64,000 nt of DNA from the NCBI RefSeq assembly GCF_002868735.1, contig NZ_CP025611.1, positions 2,288,501-2,352,500 on the forward strand. Reading direction: 5' to 3'. The position numbers were made by a program, and so were the translations under genes. This document shows, one piece after another, positions 51,346 through 59,972 of the stretch. The notes beneath the pieces were generated by a model that saw nothing but the letters and a program-made list of their open reading frames with translations, searched no databases and was not told the DNA's origin. Within the stretch, counting starts at the first letter, position 1. Every line of letters begins with the position of its first letter. Source of the stretch: Niveispirillum cyanobacteriorum (lineage in GTDB: Bacteria; Pseudomonadota; Alphaproteobacteria; Azospirillales; Azospirillaceae).

Positions 51346-54300
51346 ATGACCGCGTCCAATGAGACCTTCCAGCCCTATCCCGCCGCCGAACCCAACCCGG
51401 ACTTTCCCCGGATTGAGGAAGAGGTGCAGCGGATTTGGAAGGAGAACGCGGTTTTCCAGCAGTCGGTGGATTTCCGCCCGCTGGAAAAGGACGGCAAGCA
51501 TAACGAGTTCGTCTTCTATGACGGCCCGCCGTTCGCCAACGGCCTTCCGCATTATGGCCATCTGGTCACGGGCTTCGTGAAGGATCTGGTGCCGCGGTAT
51601 CAGACCATGAAGGGCCGCAAGGTCGAACGCCGCTTCGGCTGGGACTGCCACGGCCTGCCCGCCGAGCTTCAGTCCGAAAAGGAACTGGGCGTTTCGGGGC
51701 GTCACGACATCCTGAAATACGGGATCGACAAGTTCAACGCCCACTGCCAGGTGTCGGTGCTGCGTTTCACCCAGGAATGGGAATATTACGTCACGCGCCA
51801 GGGCCGCTGGGTCGATTTCCAGAATGATTACAAGACCATGGACATCACGTTCATGGAAAGCGTGATGTGGGCCTTCAAGCAGCTCTGGGACAAGGGGCTG
51901 GTCTATGAGGGCTACCGCGTCGTGCCCTATAGCTGGGCCGTGGAATCGCCGCTGTCCAACTTTGAGACCCGCCTGGACAATTCCTACCGTGAGCGGCAGG
52001 ACCCGGCCCTGACGGTACGCTTCCGCCTGGATGCGCGGGATGGTGATGCAGGGCCCCTGGACATCCTGGCCTGGACGACCACGCCCTGGACCCTGCCGTC
52101 CAACCTGGCGCTCGCCGTTGGGCCGGAGATCGAATACGCCGTCATGCGCAAGGGCGATGACCGCCTGATCCTGGCCAGCAGCGCCATCGGCAAATATGCC
52201 AAGGAGCTGGAAGGCTACGAGCAGGAGAGCACCCTCTCTGCGGAAGATTTGCGTGGCCGTACGTACGAGCCAATCTTCCCCTATTTCAAGGGGCTGGAAA
52301 AGGCGCACCAGATCCTGGTGGCGGACTTCGTCACCACCGGCGACGGCGTCGGCATCGTCCACATGGCCCCCGGCTTCGGTGAGGATGACTTGGCCGTCTG
52401 CAAGGCGCATGGCCTGCCGGTCAAGGTGCCGGTGGATGTGGCCGGCAATTTTACCGCCGAAGTGTCCGACTATGTCGGCCTGAACGTGATCGAGGCCAAC
52501 AAGCCCATCATCCAGGATTTGAAGGCGCGCGGCGTCGTGCTGCGGCACGAGACGTACCTGCACAACTACCCGCATTGCTGGCGCACCGATCAGCCGCTGA
52601 TCTACAAGGCGGTGAATAGCTGGTACGTGGAAGTGTCCAAGTTCAAGGACCGCATGGTCGAGCTGAACCAACAGCAGATCAACTGGGTGCCCGGCCATGT
52701 GAAGGATGGGTCCTTCGGCAACTGGCTGGCCAATGCCCGCGACTGGAACATCTCCCGTAACCGCTTCTGGGGCTCGCCGATCCCGGTCTGGCGCAGTGAT
52801 GATCCGCGCTATCCGCGCATCGATGTCTATGGCTCCATCGCCGAGCTGGAGCGGGACTTCGGGGTGAAGGTCACCGACCTGCACCGCCCCGCCATCGACC
52901 ATCTGGTCCGCCCGAATCCCGATGATCCGACCGGCCAGTCGATGATGCGCCGCGTGGAAGACGTGCTGGATTGCTGGTTCGAATCGGGCTCCATGCCGTT
53001 TGCGCAGCAGCATTACCCGTTTGAGAACAAGGAACGGTTTGAAGCCGCCTTCCCCGCCGATTTCATCGTCGAATATGTGGCCCAGACCCGTGGCTGGTTC
53101 TACACGCTGATGGTGCTGTCCACGGCCCTGTTCGACTGCGCGCCGTTCAAGAATGTCATCTGCCACGGCGTGGTTCTGGACGAGGATAAGCAGAAGCTGT
53201 CCAAGCGTCTGCGCAACTATCCCGACCCGGTGGAGGTGCTGAACAACCAGGGTGCCGACGCGCTGCGCTGGTATCTGGTGTCCAGCCCCCTGATGGTGGG
53301 CGGCGATCTGGCCATGCCCAAGGATGCGCGCGGTATCGCGCAGTCGCTGCGCCAGGGCGTGCTGCCGCTGTGGAACGCCTACAGCTTCTTCACGCTCTAT
53401 GCGAACATCGATCAAGTGAAGGGCACGATCCGCGCCGATCAGAAGGGTCTGCTGGACCGCTATATCCTGGCCAAGACCCGCGAACTGGTGGAAGGCATTG
53501 AATCCCGCCTGGACGGGTACGACCTGCCCGGCGCCTATGCCATCATCACCGGCTATTATGACGCGCTGAACAACTGGTTCATCCGCCGTTCCCGTTCGCG
53601 CTTCTGGCGGGAGGCCGGGGAGGGCGATGGCCAGGACAAGCGCGATGCCTATGACACGCTGTACACCTGTCTGGTGACGGCGACCAAGGCGCTGGCCCCG
53701 CTGCTGCCGCATGTGACGGAGCGGATTTATACCGCATTGACCGGTGAGGCATCGGTGCATCTGGCCGATTGGCCGGATGTGTCCTACCTGCCGTCCGACC
53801 ATGAGCTGACCAGCCAGATCGACCTTGTCCGGGAGATCTGCGCGTCCGCCATGTCGCTGCGCGAGGCCAAGAAGCTGCGTATCCGCCTGCCGCTTCGCAC
53901 GCTGACCATCGTCCATCCCGATGCCGACCGGCTGAAGGATCAGTTCGACACGGTGCTGGGTGCCTTGGTCGCGGACGAGGTGAATGTGAAGCAGGTGGTG
54001 GTGTCGTCCGACATCAGCCTGGTCGGCACCCGTCAGTTGGCCGTCAATGCCGCCATCGTCGGGCCCAAGGTGGGGCCAAAGATGAAGGAAGTGATGGCCG
54101 CCAGCAAGCAGGGCAACTGGACCGACAAGGGCGACGGTACGGTTGAACTGGCCGGCGTTGTCCTGGAAGCCGGTGATTTCGACATCCGCATCCAGGCCAA
54201 GGAAGGCACCCACGCCGCCCGCTTTGCCGGCGGCAAGGGTGTCGTCATGCTGGACGTGACTGTGGATGCAGAGCTGGAGGCCGAAGGCTGGGCCCGTGAC

Positions 54301-54537
54301 TTTGTGCGCGCGGTGCAGTCCACGCGTAAGGATTCGGGCTTCCAGGTAACGGACCGGATTACCATCACGGCTCAGGTACCGGACGCCATCGCTGGCGCCC
54401 TGACCACCCATGCCGAGACGATCAAGCGTGAGACGCTGGCCTTGTCGCTGACGGTGAACCCGGAAACATTGCCCGACGGCGCAGTGTCGGTGGACCTGTC
54501 GGGCACGTCGGTGTCGCTGGTGCTGGCGAAGGCGTGA
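51346..54537 (+). CDS. ileS: Isoleucyl-tRNA synthetase, IleS2 (eukaryote-like) type
   Basis: A 1063-residue class I synthetase charging tRNA-Ile. The HIGH motif reads PHYGH (FANGLPHYGHLVTGF, ~50-64) and the KMSKS motif reads KLSKR (617-621, followed by LRNYPDP), variants that mark the IleS2 group shared with eukaryotes; IleS2 enzymes are generally less sensitive to mupirocin. The editing domain ('GDGVGIVHMAPGFGEDD', ~345) is present. No C-terminal zinc-finger Cys cluster is found, unlike IleS1. The ATG at 51346 gives the normal family N-terminus; the ribosome-binding site is weak. Only one ileS is seen in this window. Confidence 0.96.
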   Translation: MTASNETFQPYPAAEPNPDFPRIEEEVQRIWKENAVFQQSVDFRPLEKDGKHNEFVFYDGPPFANGLPHYGHLVTGFVKDLVPRYQTMKGRKVERRFGWDCHGLPAELQSEKELGVSGRHDILKYGIDKFNAHCQVSVLRFTQEWEYYVTRQGRWVDFQNDYKTMDITFMESVMWAFKQLWDKGLVYEGYRVVPYSWAVESPLSNFETRLDNSYRERQDPALTVRFRLDARDGDAGPLDILAWTTTPWTLPSNLALAVGPEIEYAVMRKGDDRLILASSAIGKYAKELEGYEQESTLSAEDLRGRTYEPIFPYFKGLEKAHQILVADFVTTGDGVGIVHMAPGFGEDDLAVCKAHGLPVKVPVDVAGNFTAEVSDYVGLNVIEANKPIIQDLKARGVVLRHETYLHNYPHCWRTDQPLIYKAVNSWYVEVSKFKDRMVELNQQQINWVPGHVKDGSFGNWLANARDWNISRNRFWGSPIPVWRSDDPRYPRIDVYGSIAELERDFGVKVTDLHRPAIDHLVRPNPDDPTGQSMMRRVEDVLDCWFESGSMPFAQQHYPFENKERFEAAFPADFIVEYVAQTRGWFYTLMVLSTALFDCAPFKNVICHGVVLDEDKQKLSKRLRNYPDPVEVLNNQGADALRWYLVSSPLMVGGDLAMPKDARGIAQSLRQGVLPLWNAYSFFTLYANIDQVKGTIRADQKGLLDRYILAKTRELVEGIESRLDGYDLPGAYAIITGYYDALNNWFIRRSRSRFWREAGEGDGQDKRDAYDTLYTCLVTATKALAPLLPHVTERIYTALTGEASVHLADWPDVSYLPSDHELTSQIDLVREICASAMSLREAKKLRIRLPLRTLTIVHPDADRLKDQFDTVLGALVADEVNVKQVVVSSDISLVGTRQLAVNAAIVGPKVGPKMKEVMAASKQGNWTDKGDGTVELAGVVLEAGDFDIRIQAKEGTHAARFAGGKGVVMLDVTVDAELEAEGWARDFVRAVQSTRKDSGFQVTDRITITAQVPDAIAGALTTHAETIKRETLALSLTVNPETLPDGAVSVDLSGTSVSLVLAKA

Positions 54538-54580
54538 AGTATGGGGGAGGGAAGTTCTCTCCCCTACCGCAGCGTCTTCC

Positions 54581-54700
54581 CGTCATCCCGGCGAAAGCCA
54601 GGACCCAGGGCCAAGCGCCCGACCTTCACACTGCGTTGATCGGCGCAACTAATAGGCTTGTTCCTGTGGCCCCTGGGTCCCGGCTTTCGCCGGGATGACG
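54581..54700. repeat. Dispersed ~120-bp inverted-repeat element, copy 3
   Basis: The left end CGTCATCCCGGCGAAAGCC and the right end GGCTTTCGCCGGGATGACG are complementary over 19 bp, with inner AGGACCCAGGGCC/GGCCCCTGGGTCC continuing. The outer arm folds as CCCGGC-GAAA-GCC(A/G)GG with a GNRA-type loop. Flanks TTCC...GGAA extend the pairing. It lies between convergent ileS and the histidine kinase gene, and could act as a terminator for both. Confidence 0.8.
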
Positions 54701-54737
54701 GGAAGGGCGTGAAAAAGGAGAGGCCTAAAGAAGACCC

Positions 54738-57725
54738 CTACCGCCCCGCCACATCCACCGGCAGAGTGATCATAAACCGCGTCCCATGCCCCGGCACGCT
54801 GGCCAGATCGATGGTGCCCTGCAATGGTCCCGTCACCAGATTATGCACGATATGCAGGCCCAGGCCGGTGCCGCCGCTGTCGCGCTTGGTGGTGAAGAAC
54901 GGATCGAAAGCCTTGGCCTGCACGTCCGGTGGCATGCCATTGCCATTGTCGGTGATGGCGATGGCCACGCGGTCGTTGCCGGCACGGCCGATGGCGATCA
55001 GGATTTCCGGCTTCTCCACGCCGGCAAAGCCATGGACGATGGCGTTCTGCACCAGATTGGACACGACCTGCGCCAGCAGGCCCGGCAGGGTCGTGATGGC
55101 CAGACCCGGCGGGCCATCGATGCTGACGGCCACGCGTCGTTGCCGGATCATCGGGTCCAGGCTTTTCAGGACATCCCCGACATAGGCACCCAGATCGACG
55201 GTGCGCAGGGCCTCGCTGCTGCGATCGGCGGAAACCTGCTTGAAACTGCGGATCAGGTCGGCGGCGCGTTCCAGATTGCCGGTCAAGATGCGCAGGCCCT
55301 CATGCAGCTTGTCCAGAAACTGCTCCATGGCCAGCCGCTTCAACTGGTTGCTGTTGAAGGCCTGGGCGATCTCGTCCCGCTCCACCTGCAGATGCGTCGC
55401 CATGGTGAAGGCCACGCCCAGCGGCGTGTTGATCTCATGCGCCACGCCGGCCACCAATTGGCCCAACGAGGCATGCTTTTCCTGCTGTACCAGCCTGCCC
55501 TGGGTCGCGCGCAGTTCCGACAGGGTGCTGTCCACCTTGGCATAGGCGGCGGCATTGGACAGCGCGATGGCGCCATAGGCACACAGCGTGCGGAAGATCA
55601 GCTTCTCCCGCTCTCCATAGGCATTGTCCGCCGCCGCCTGCGCCGTCATCACGCCCCAAAGGCGCGTGCCCACGATCAGCGGGGCCAGCAGCAGGGTACG
55701 CATGAAGCGCGTGCCAGGAATGTGGGAGGGGGAGGATTGTTCATGCTGACCACGCAAGATCAGCATTTCCTGCCGTTCCCGCGCGCAGCGGGCCACCAGT
55801 GATACGGGATCGGACACACGCCGCCAGATGGTGGGCAGGGGCCGCCCGCCTTCCAGCCCGTAGCGCAGTTCCAACTGTTCCCCGCTTTCTTCCACGACAT
55901 AAACGGAGAAGGCATCCAGTTCCATCATGGTGCCGACATGACGGTGCAGGGCGTGGAATATCGCCTCGGCATCCAAAGTCGCCGTGATCTGCTGCCCGAT
56001 ACGGCCCAGCATCTCCAAGGTCTGCGTCGCCTCATGCAAGGCGGCGGCACGCGAGGCCTCGGCGGCGGCCAATTGGCGGTGATACTCACCTTCCGCCTTC
56101 AACCGTTCGGTTTCAAACCCCGCCTGCATGGCCAGCAGCCGATCGCTGACCTCCCGGCTGTGGATGATGCCGCGCGCCTGTCCGGCCCGCCGTTCCCAGC
56201 GCAGGGCCGCCCCCATGTCGCCCGCCGCTTCATAGGCCGAGGCCAGGGCCGATAGCAGATCGGCGGACGCCGTATAGCCCTGGATCGATTCGGCCAGGTC
56301 CAGCGCGCGGCGCAGATAATGGATGGAAGCCGTGTCCCCCGGTTCCATGTCGGGTGGCGGCGGCAGGTCGGTGAAGCGCTGATGGATGGCCGCCTTGGCG
56401 CGCAGCACATCAATTTCCCGCCAGCGGTCGGACCGGGCACGCACAAGGTCCAGTGCTGCATCCGCCGCCGTTACGGCATCCGCGCAGCGGTCCAGTACCG
56501 TCAGGGCGCGGGCACGGCCACACTGCGCCTCCGCCTGCAGATCGCTCTGTTCCAGGTCGGTGCCGACATCCAGCAGATCATCGAACCAGCGCAGGGCCGC
56601 CGTCGCATCGCCAACATCCAGTTCCAGATCGCCCAGATACTGACACGCGATGGCGTGGTTGCGCGACCGACCGAACGGCGCCAGCCATTCCAGCGATTCC
56701 AGCAGCAGGTGCCGGGCACGACCGGTCTGCTGCAACCGGCGCAGGGTGTCGCCCATGCCGCGAAGGCACTGGCCCACCGCCGCCGGCCAGCCCGTGGCAC
56801 GGGCCAGACCATGCGCCCGCTCCCGCCACAGAAACTCGCTGACATAATCATTCACGTTGGCATGCGCGGCACCGACATTGCCGGCCAGCAGGACGGCCAA
56901 CCGCATCTGCCCCGCCAGCACCGCCTGATCACAGCCGCGCTGATAATGGCGGAGCGCCTTCATGAAATCGCCATGCGCAAAACAGACCCCGCCATGGAAA
57001 TAGGCGGCGACCGCGTCCAGGCCGGGATGTTCCAGCAAGGGGCCTTCGGGCAGCACGCGCCCCCATTCCGCCTCTGCGGCGGCGGCATCCCCGAACAGGG
57101 CGTCGCGCGCCATCCAGGCCTGGGCGATCTGCTGTCGCATGGCGTCGCCCGCCCGCAGGTACAGGCTATGGGCGTTGCGGTGGACCTGGATGCGGCGGCG
57201 CGTCTGCCCCCGGTCGAGCGCCAGCAGCGCCTCCGTCATGGAGGTATCACCCTCGCCCAGCACATCGCCGATCTGCCGGAACGTGGCCCGCGCGCTCTCC
57301 AGCAACGCCTCGGCCTGATCCAGTTCGGCGAACAGGGCCTTGGCTTCCGCCTTGATCAGCAGCAGCCGGGCCGTCAGGCGGCGCAACTCCCGCTCATTGG
57401 CGCCAGTGGCATAGGGCAGGAGCCCCATGGCTTCGGTTACCATGTCGAGTGCCGCACGCGTGTCCCGCTGGCGGTTGTACCAAGCGAGTGTGGTCAGCAG
57501 CAGCAAACGCTGCACCGGGTCCTGGGCATTGGTCAGATGATGTTCAGCCGACAGCACCTGTTCGGCCAGACCATACAGGTCCAGCGGCCCGACCAGGGAG
57601 GAACCGGGAAGTGTGGGACAGTCGGGATGGATGGGGGTATCCGGCGGCGGGTCGAAATCCGTCAGGGCCGGCAATCCGCCGACCGCGACCAGATCATCAC
57701 CCGTTTCCACCACACTATCCGCCAT
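54738..57725 (-). CDS. Soluble TPR-GAF histidine kinase
   Basis: About 995 residues with no membrane segment. A long N-terminal helical region (~50-560) is made of tetratricopeptide-like repeats ('GDFMKALRHYQRGCDQAVLA' and others). A GAF-type domain (~590-730, 'LDAEAIFHALHRHVGTMMEL', 'LLLAPLIVGTRLWGVM') is followed by phosphoacceptor His763 in 'VAGVAHEINTPLG', N-box 'SNLVQNAIVHG' and G-boxes 'DNGNGMPP', 'GTGLGLHIV'. There is no receiver domain. The ATG at 57725 is preferred over TTG 57776. It is an orphan with no regulator adjacent; resembles the TPR-fused HK group of large cytoplasmic sensors. Confidence 0.9.
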   Translation of the reverse strand: MADSVVETGDDLVAVGGLPALTDFDPPPDTPIHPDCPTLPGSSLVGPLDLYGLAEQVLSAEHHLTNAQDPVQRLLLLTTLAWYNRQRDTRAALDMVTEAMGLLPYATGANERELRRLTARLLLIKAEAKALFAELDQAEALLESARATFRQIGDVLGEGDTSMTEALLALDRGQTRRRIQVHRNAHSLYLRAGDAMRQQIAQAWMARDALFGDAAAAEAEWGRVLPEGPLLEHPGLDAVAAYFHGGVCFAHGDFMKALRHYQRGCDQAVLAGQMRLAVLLAGNVGAAHANVNDYVSEFLWRERAHGLARATGWPAAVGQCLRGMGDTLRRLQQTGRARHLLLESLEWLAPFGRSRNHAIACQYLGDLELDVGDATAALRWFDDLLDVGTDLEQSDLQAEAQCGRARALTVLDRCADAVTAADAALDLVRARSDRWREIDVLRAKAAIHQRFTDLPPPPDMEPGDTASIHYLRRALDLAESIQGYTASADLLSALASAYEAAGDMGAALRWERRAGQARGIIHSREVSDRLLAMQAGFETERLKAEGEYHRQLAAAEASRAAALHEATQTLEMLGRIGQQITATLDAEAIFHALHRHVGTMMELDAFSVYVVEESGEQLELRYGLEGGRPLPTIWRRVSDPVSLVARCARERQEMLILRGQHEQSSPSHIPGTRFMRTLLLAPLIVGTRLWGVMTAQAAADNAYGEREKLIFRTLCAYGAIALSNAAAYAKVDSTLSELRATQGRLVQQEKHASLGQLVAGVAHEINTPLGVAFTMATHLQVERDEIAQAFNSNQLKRLAMEQFLDKLHEGLRILTGNLERAADLIRSFKQVSADRSSEALRTVDLGAYVGDVLKSLDPMIRQRRVAVSIDGPPGLAITTLPGLLAQVVSNLVQNAIVHGFAGVEKPEILIAIGRAGNDRVAIAITDNGNGMPPDVQAKAFDPFFTTKRDSGGTGLGLHIVHNLVTGPLQGTIDLASVPGHGTRFMITLPVDVAGR

Positions 57726-57950
57726 GGACCGCCCAAGTCCGACCGCCGGCCCACAGGCTTGCGGGCAGCATTTCAATCAAATGCTACGCAACTGCCGGGC
57801 GGGGGGCAATTACGTTCGGGGGCAGGTGCTGTGGATTCTGGGATTTTTCCTGCCACCTGTGGTCGAACCGCCATGTCGGCCGTGTCCACAGGGGCAGGCG
57901 GGAAACAGTTGAAACAGACCTTGGGTGCCGAAACACCCAAGGTGTCAGGA

Positions 57951-59153
57951 TCAGGCAATCAGGCTATCCAGACCGCGCTTGAAATCGGCGATGATGTCGT
58001 CGGCGTCTTCCAGCCCCACCGACACGCGGATGGTGCCCGGTCCGATACCCAGGATCGCCTTCTCCTCCACCGACAGACGCTGATGCGTGGTGGTGGCGGG
58101 ATGGGTCGCCAGCGTCTTCGAGTCGCCCAGATTGTTGGAGATCTTGGCGATGCGCAGATTGTTCAACACGGTGAAGGCCGCCTGCTTGGCATCGCCGTTC
58201 ACGGGCTTGATATGCAGGCAGATCAGGTTGCTGCCAGCCTTCATCTGCCGCTTCAGCAGGGCATATTGCGGATGGCTTTCCAGCCCGGCATAGAGCACAC
58301 GCTCCACCGCCGGATGGTTCTCCAGGAAGGTCGCGACCTTCAGCGCCGATGCCGATTGCGCCTTAACGCGCAGCTCCAGCGTCTCCAGACCCTTCAGCAA
58401 GGTCCAGGCATTGAACGGGCTCAGCGCCGGCCCGGTATGGCGCAGGAACGGGGCCAGCGTGGCCGCCACCTCGTCATCGCACAGGATGGCACCACCCAGG
58501 CAACGGCCCTGGCCATCGATATGCTTGGTCGCGGAATAGACGACGACATCGACGCCATACTGACGCGGCTTCTGTAGCACCGGCGTGGCAAAGACATTGT
58601 CCACCACCACCTTCGCCCCGGCCTTGTGGGCCAGCGGCACCACATGTTCCAGATCGACCACTTCCAGGCAGGGATTGCTGGGCGTTTCCAGGAAGACGAG
58701 ATTGGTGGGCACCGACAGGGCCTTTTCCCATTCCTCATTCTTGGTACCGTCGATGATCACGCTTTCGATGCCGAAACGCTTGGCCAGATCGCTGACGATA
58801 TAAAGGCAGGAGCCGAACAGAGCGCGGCTGGCCACCAGCCGGTCGCCGGCCTTCAGCAGGCCGAAGACGGCGGCATGAACCGCGGCCATGCCCGACGCCG
58901 TGGCAAAGCAGCGGGGGTACCCTTCGTACTGCGCCAGCCGATCCTCGAACATGGCGACGGTCGGGTTGCGGAACCGGGAATAGACAAAGCGCGAGCCGTC
59001 ATTGACGAAGGCGGCCTCCGCCGCTTCCGCACTCCCATAAACGAAACCGGAGGTTAGGTAGATCGCCTCGCTCGTCTCTTCGAACTGGGAACGGCGGGTC
59101 CCACCATGCACCAGTAGGGTGGCGGGGTTCAGATCATCGGGCAGGTCGCTCAT
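57951..59153 (-). CDS. metZ: O-succinylhomoserine sulfhydrylase
   Basis: A 400-residue PLP enzyme making homocysteine from O-succinylhomoserine and sulfide in methionine synthesis. It has 'SRFRNPTVAMFEDRLAQYEG' (~52), 'ATASGMAAVHAAVFGLL' and the PLP Lys in 'VVYSATKHIDGQGR' (~205), with 'LGDSKTLATHPATTTH' near the C-terminus, the MetZ pattern of alphaproteobacteria. ATGs at 59153 and 59159 are both possible; AAGGA is eight bases before the first-named one. Expression is set by a SAM-II riboswitch at 59232-59296, so it is shut down when SAM is plentiful. Confidence 0.95.
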   Translation of the reverse strand: MSDLPDDLNPATLLVHGGTRRSQFEETSEAIYLTSGFVYGSAEAAEAAFVNDGSRFVYSRFRNPTVAMFEDRLAQYEGYPRCFATASGMAAVHAAVFGLLKAGDRLVASRALFGSCLYIVSDLAKRFGIESVIIDGTKNEEWEKALSVPTNLVFLETPSNPCLEVVDLEHVVPLAHKAGAKVVVDNVFATPVLQKPRQYGVDVVVYSATKHIDGQGRCLGGAILCDDEVAATLAPFLRHTGPALSPFNAWTLLKGLETLELRVKAQSASALKVATFLENHPAVERVLYAGLESHPQYALLKRQMKAGSNLICLHIKPVNGDAKQAAFTVLNNLRIAKISNNLGDSKTLATHPATTTHQRLSVEEKAILGIGPGTIRVSVGLEDADDIIADFKRGLDSLIA

Positions 59154-59171
59154 CGCCATGGTCCTTAACAA

Positions 59172-59193
59172 GCCTCGACCGTTCGATCGAGGC
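59172..59193 (-). promoter_or_regulatory. Hairpin in the metZ leader next to the ribosome-binding site
   Basis: GCCTCGA-TCGAACGG-TCGAGGC forms a 7-bp stem ending about ten bases before the AAGGA ribosome-binding site, in the position of a riboswitch expression platform. It could be a weak terminator or a translation switch. Confidence 0.4.
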
Positions 59194-59231
59194 CCGGTTC
59201 AGCGCCCTTATGCGGCGTCCGATCCATGGCT

Positions 59232-59296
59232 TCGACCTTTTAGCAGCTTCATTAAAACGTGGCCTGCAATCCGGTCACCAAATCACCACGTGAGGA
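59232..59296 (-). ncRNA. SAM-II riboswitch controlling metZ
   Basis: The minus-strand leader contains the conserved SAM-II blocks in order: TCACGTGGTGATTTGG, CCGG, TTGCAGGCCACGTTTTAA, then AAGCTGCTAAAAGG. CGTGG pairs with CCACG (P1), and the A-rich/AAGCTnCTAAA segment forms the pseudoknot. SAM-II RNAs are known from alphaproteobacteria upstream of metA, metX and metZ. The promoter at 59299-59327 places the transcript start directly before the aptamer. Ligand binding is expected to block translation of metZ. Confidence 0.9.
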
Positions 59297-59298
59297 TT

Positions 59299-59327
59299 GT
59301 TAAATCCCGCCGCCGCCAGCTTGTCAA
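59299..59327 (-). promoter_or_regulatory. Promoter of the metZ riboswitch transcript
   Basis: On the minus strand TTGACA (59327-59322) and TTTAAC (59304-59299) with a 17-bp spacer. Confidence 0.7.
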
Positions 59328-59429
59328 GACACGGGCTGTGCATGGCGGCACAGGCCCGGTTGCCGACAGGTGGCGTTCCGTGCTAGGTCCCGCCCAAACC
59401 TTTCACACCTTTTTAAACCGGAGTATCCG

Positions 59430-59942
59430 ATGTCCGACGAGACGATCAACCAGGCCGAAGATGCCGCCGAGGAAGCCCAGTCCGCACGGCCGGTGCCGCC
59501 GCTCGTCGTCAATATGCAGTATGTGAAGGACCTGTCCTTCGAGAATCCCAACGCGCCGCGCATCCTGGCCAGCGCGTCCGAACAGCCGAAGATCGACCTG
59601 CAGGTCGACCTGCAGGCGCAGGGCCTGGCCGATAATGTCGCCGAAGTGCAGATCCGCCTGCGCGCCGAAGCCACGGTGGGTGACGCGACGGCCTTCATCG
59701 CCGAACTGGTTTATGCCGGTGTCTTCACCCTGCCGCCGATGCCGGCAGAGACGCAGCGCGCCGTGCTGCTGATCGAGGGGCCGCGCCTGCTGTTCCCGTT
59801 CGCCCGCCAGATCATCGCCGACGTCACGGCCCAGGGCGGCTTCCCGCCGTTGCTGCTGCAGCCGCTGGACTTCGTCGATCTCTATCGCCGTCAGGTTCTG
59901 TCCCAGCAGGCCGAAATGGGCGACGCGCAGGGCACCGCCTGA
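59430..59942 (+). CDS. secB: Protein-export chaperone SecB
   Basis: A 170-residue cytosolic tetrameric chaperone that keeps precursors export-competent for SecA. After an acidic N-terminal tail, the core has 'VVNMQYVKDLSFENPNAP', 'VQIRLRAEATVGDATAFIAE', 'VYAGVFTLPPMP' and 'LLIEGPRLLFPFARQIIADV' with 'GGFPPLLLQPLDFVDLYRR', all standard. The ATG at 59430 is preceded by CGGAGTATCCG. Divergent from metZ, sharing the intergenic region with the riboswitch promoter. Confidence 0.97.
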   Translation: MSDETINQAEDAAEEAQSARPVPPLVVNMQYVKDLSFENPNAPRILASASEQPKIDLQVDLQAQGLADNVAEVQIRLRAEATVGDATAFIAELVYAGVFTLPPMPAETQRAVLLIEGPRLLFPFARQIIADVTAQGGFPPLLLQPLDFVDLYRRQVLSQQAEMGDAQGTA

Positions 59943-59972
59943 TCATCTCATCTAGGGGCGGGCAAGAGCAAA

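Noticed and set aside
51301-54411. A 1036-codon open frame antisense to ileS
   Set aside because: Long antisense frames are expected in GC-rich codon-biased genes. Its translation is His/Gln/Gly/Arg-rich without motifs, while ileS is unmistakable on the other strand.
56319-58577. A 752-codon frame antisense to the TPR kinase and metZ
   Set aside because: Runs across two unrelated genes and their intergenic region on the opposite strand, with a Gln/Arg-rich product typical of GC-driven shadow frames.
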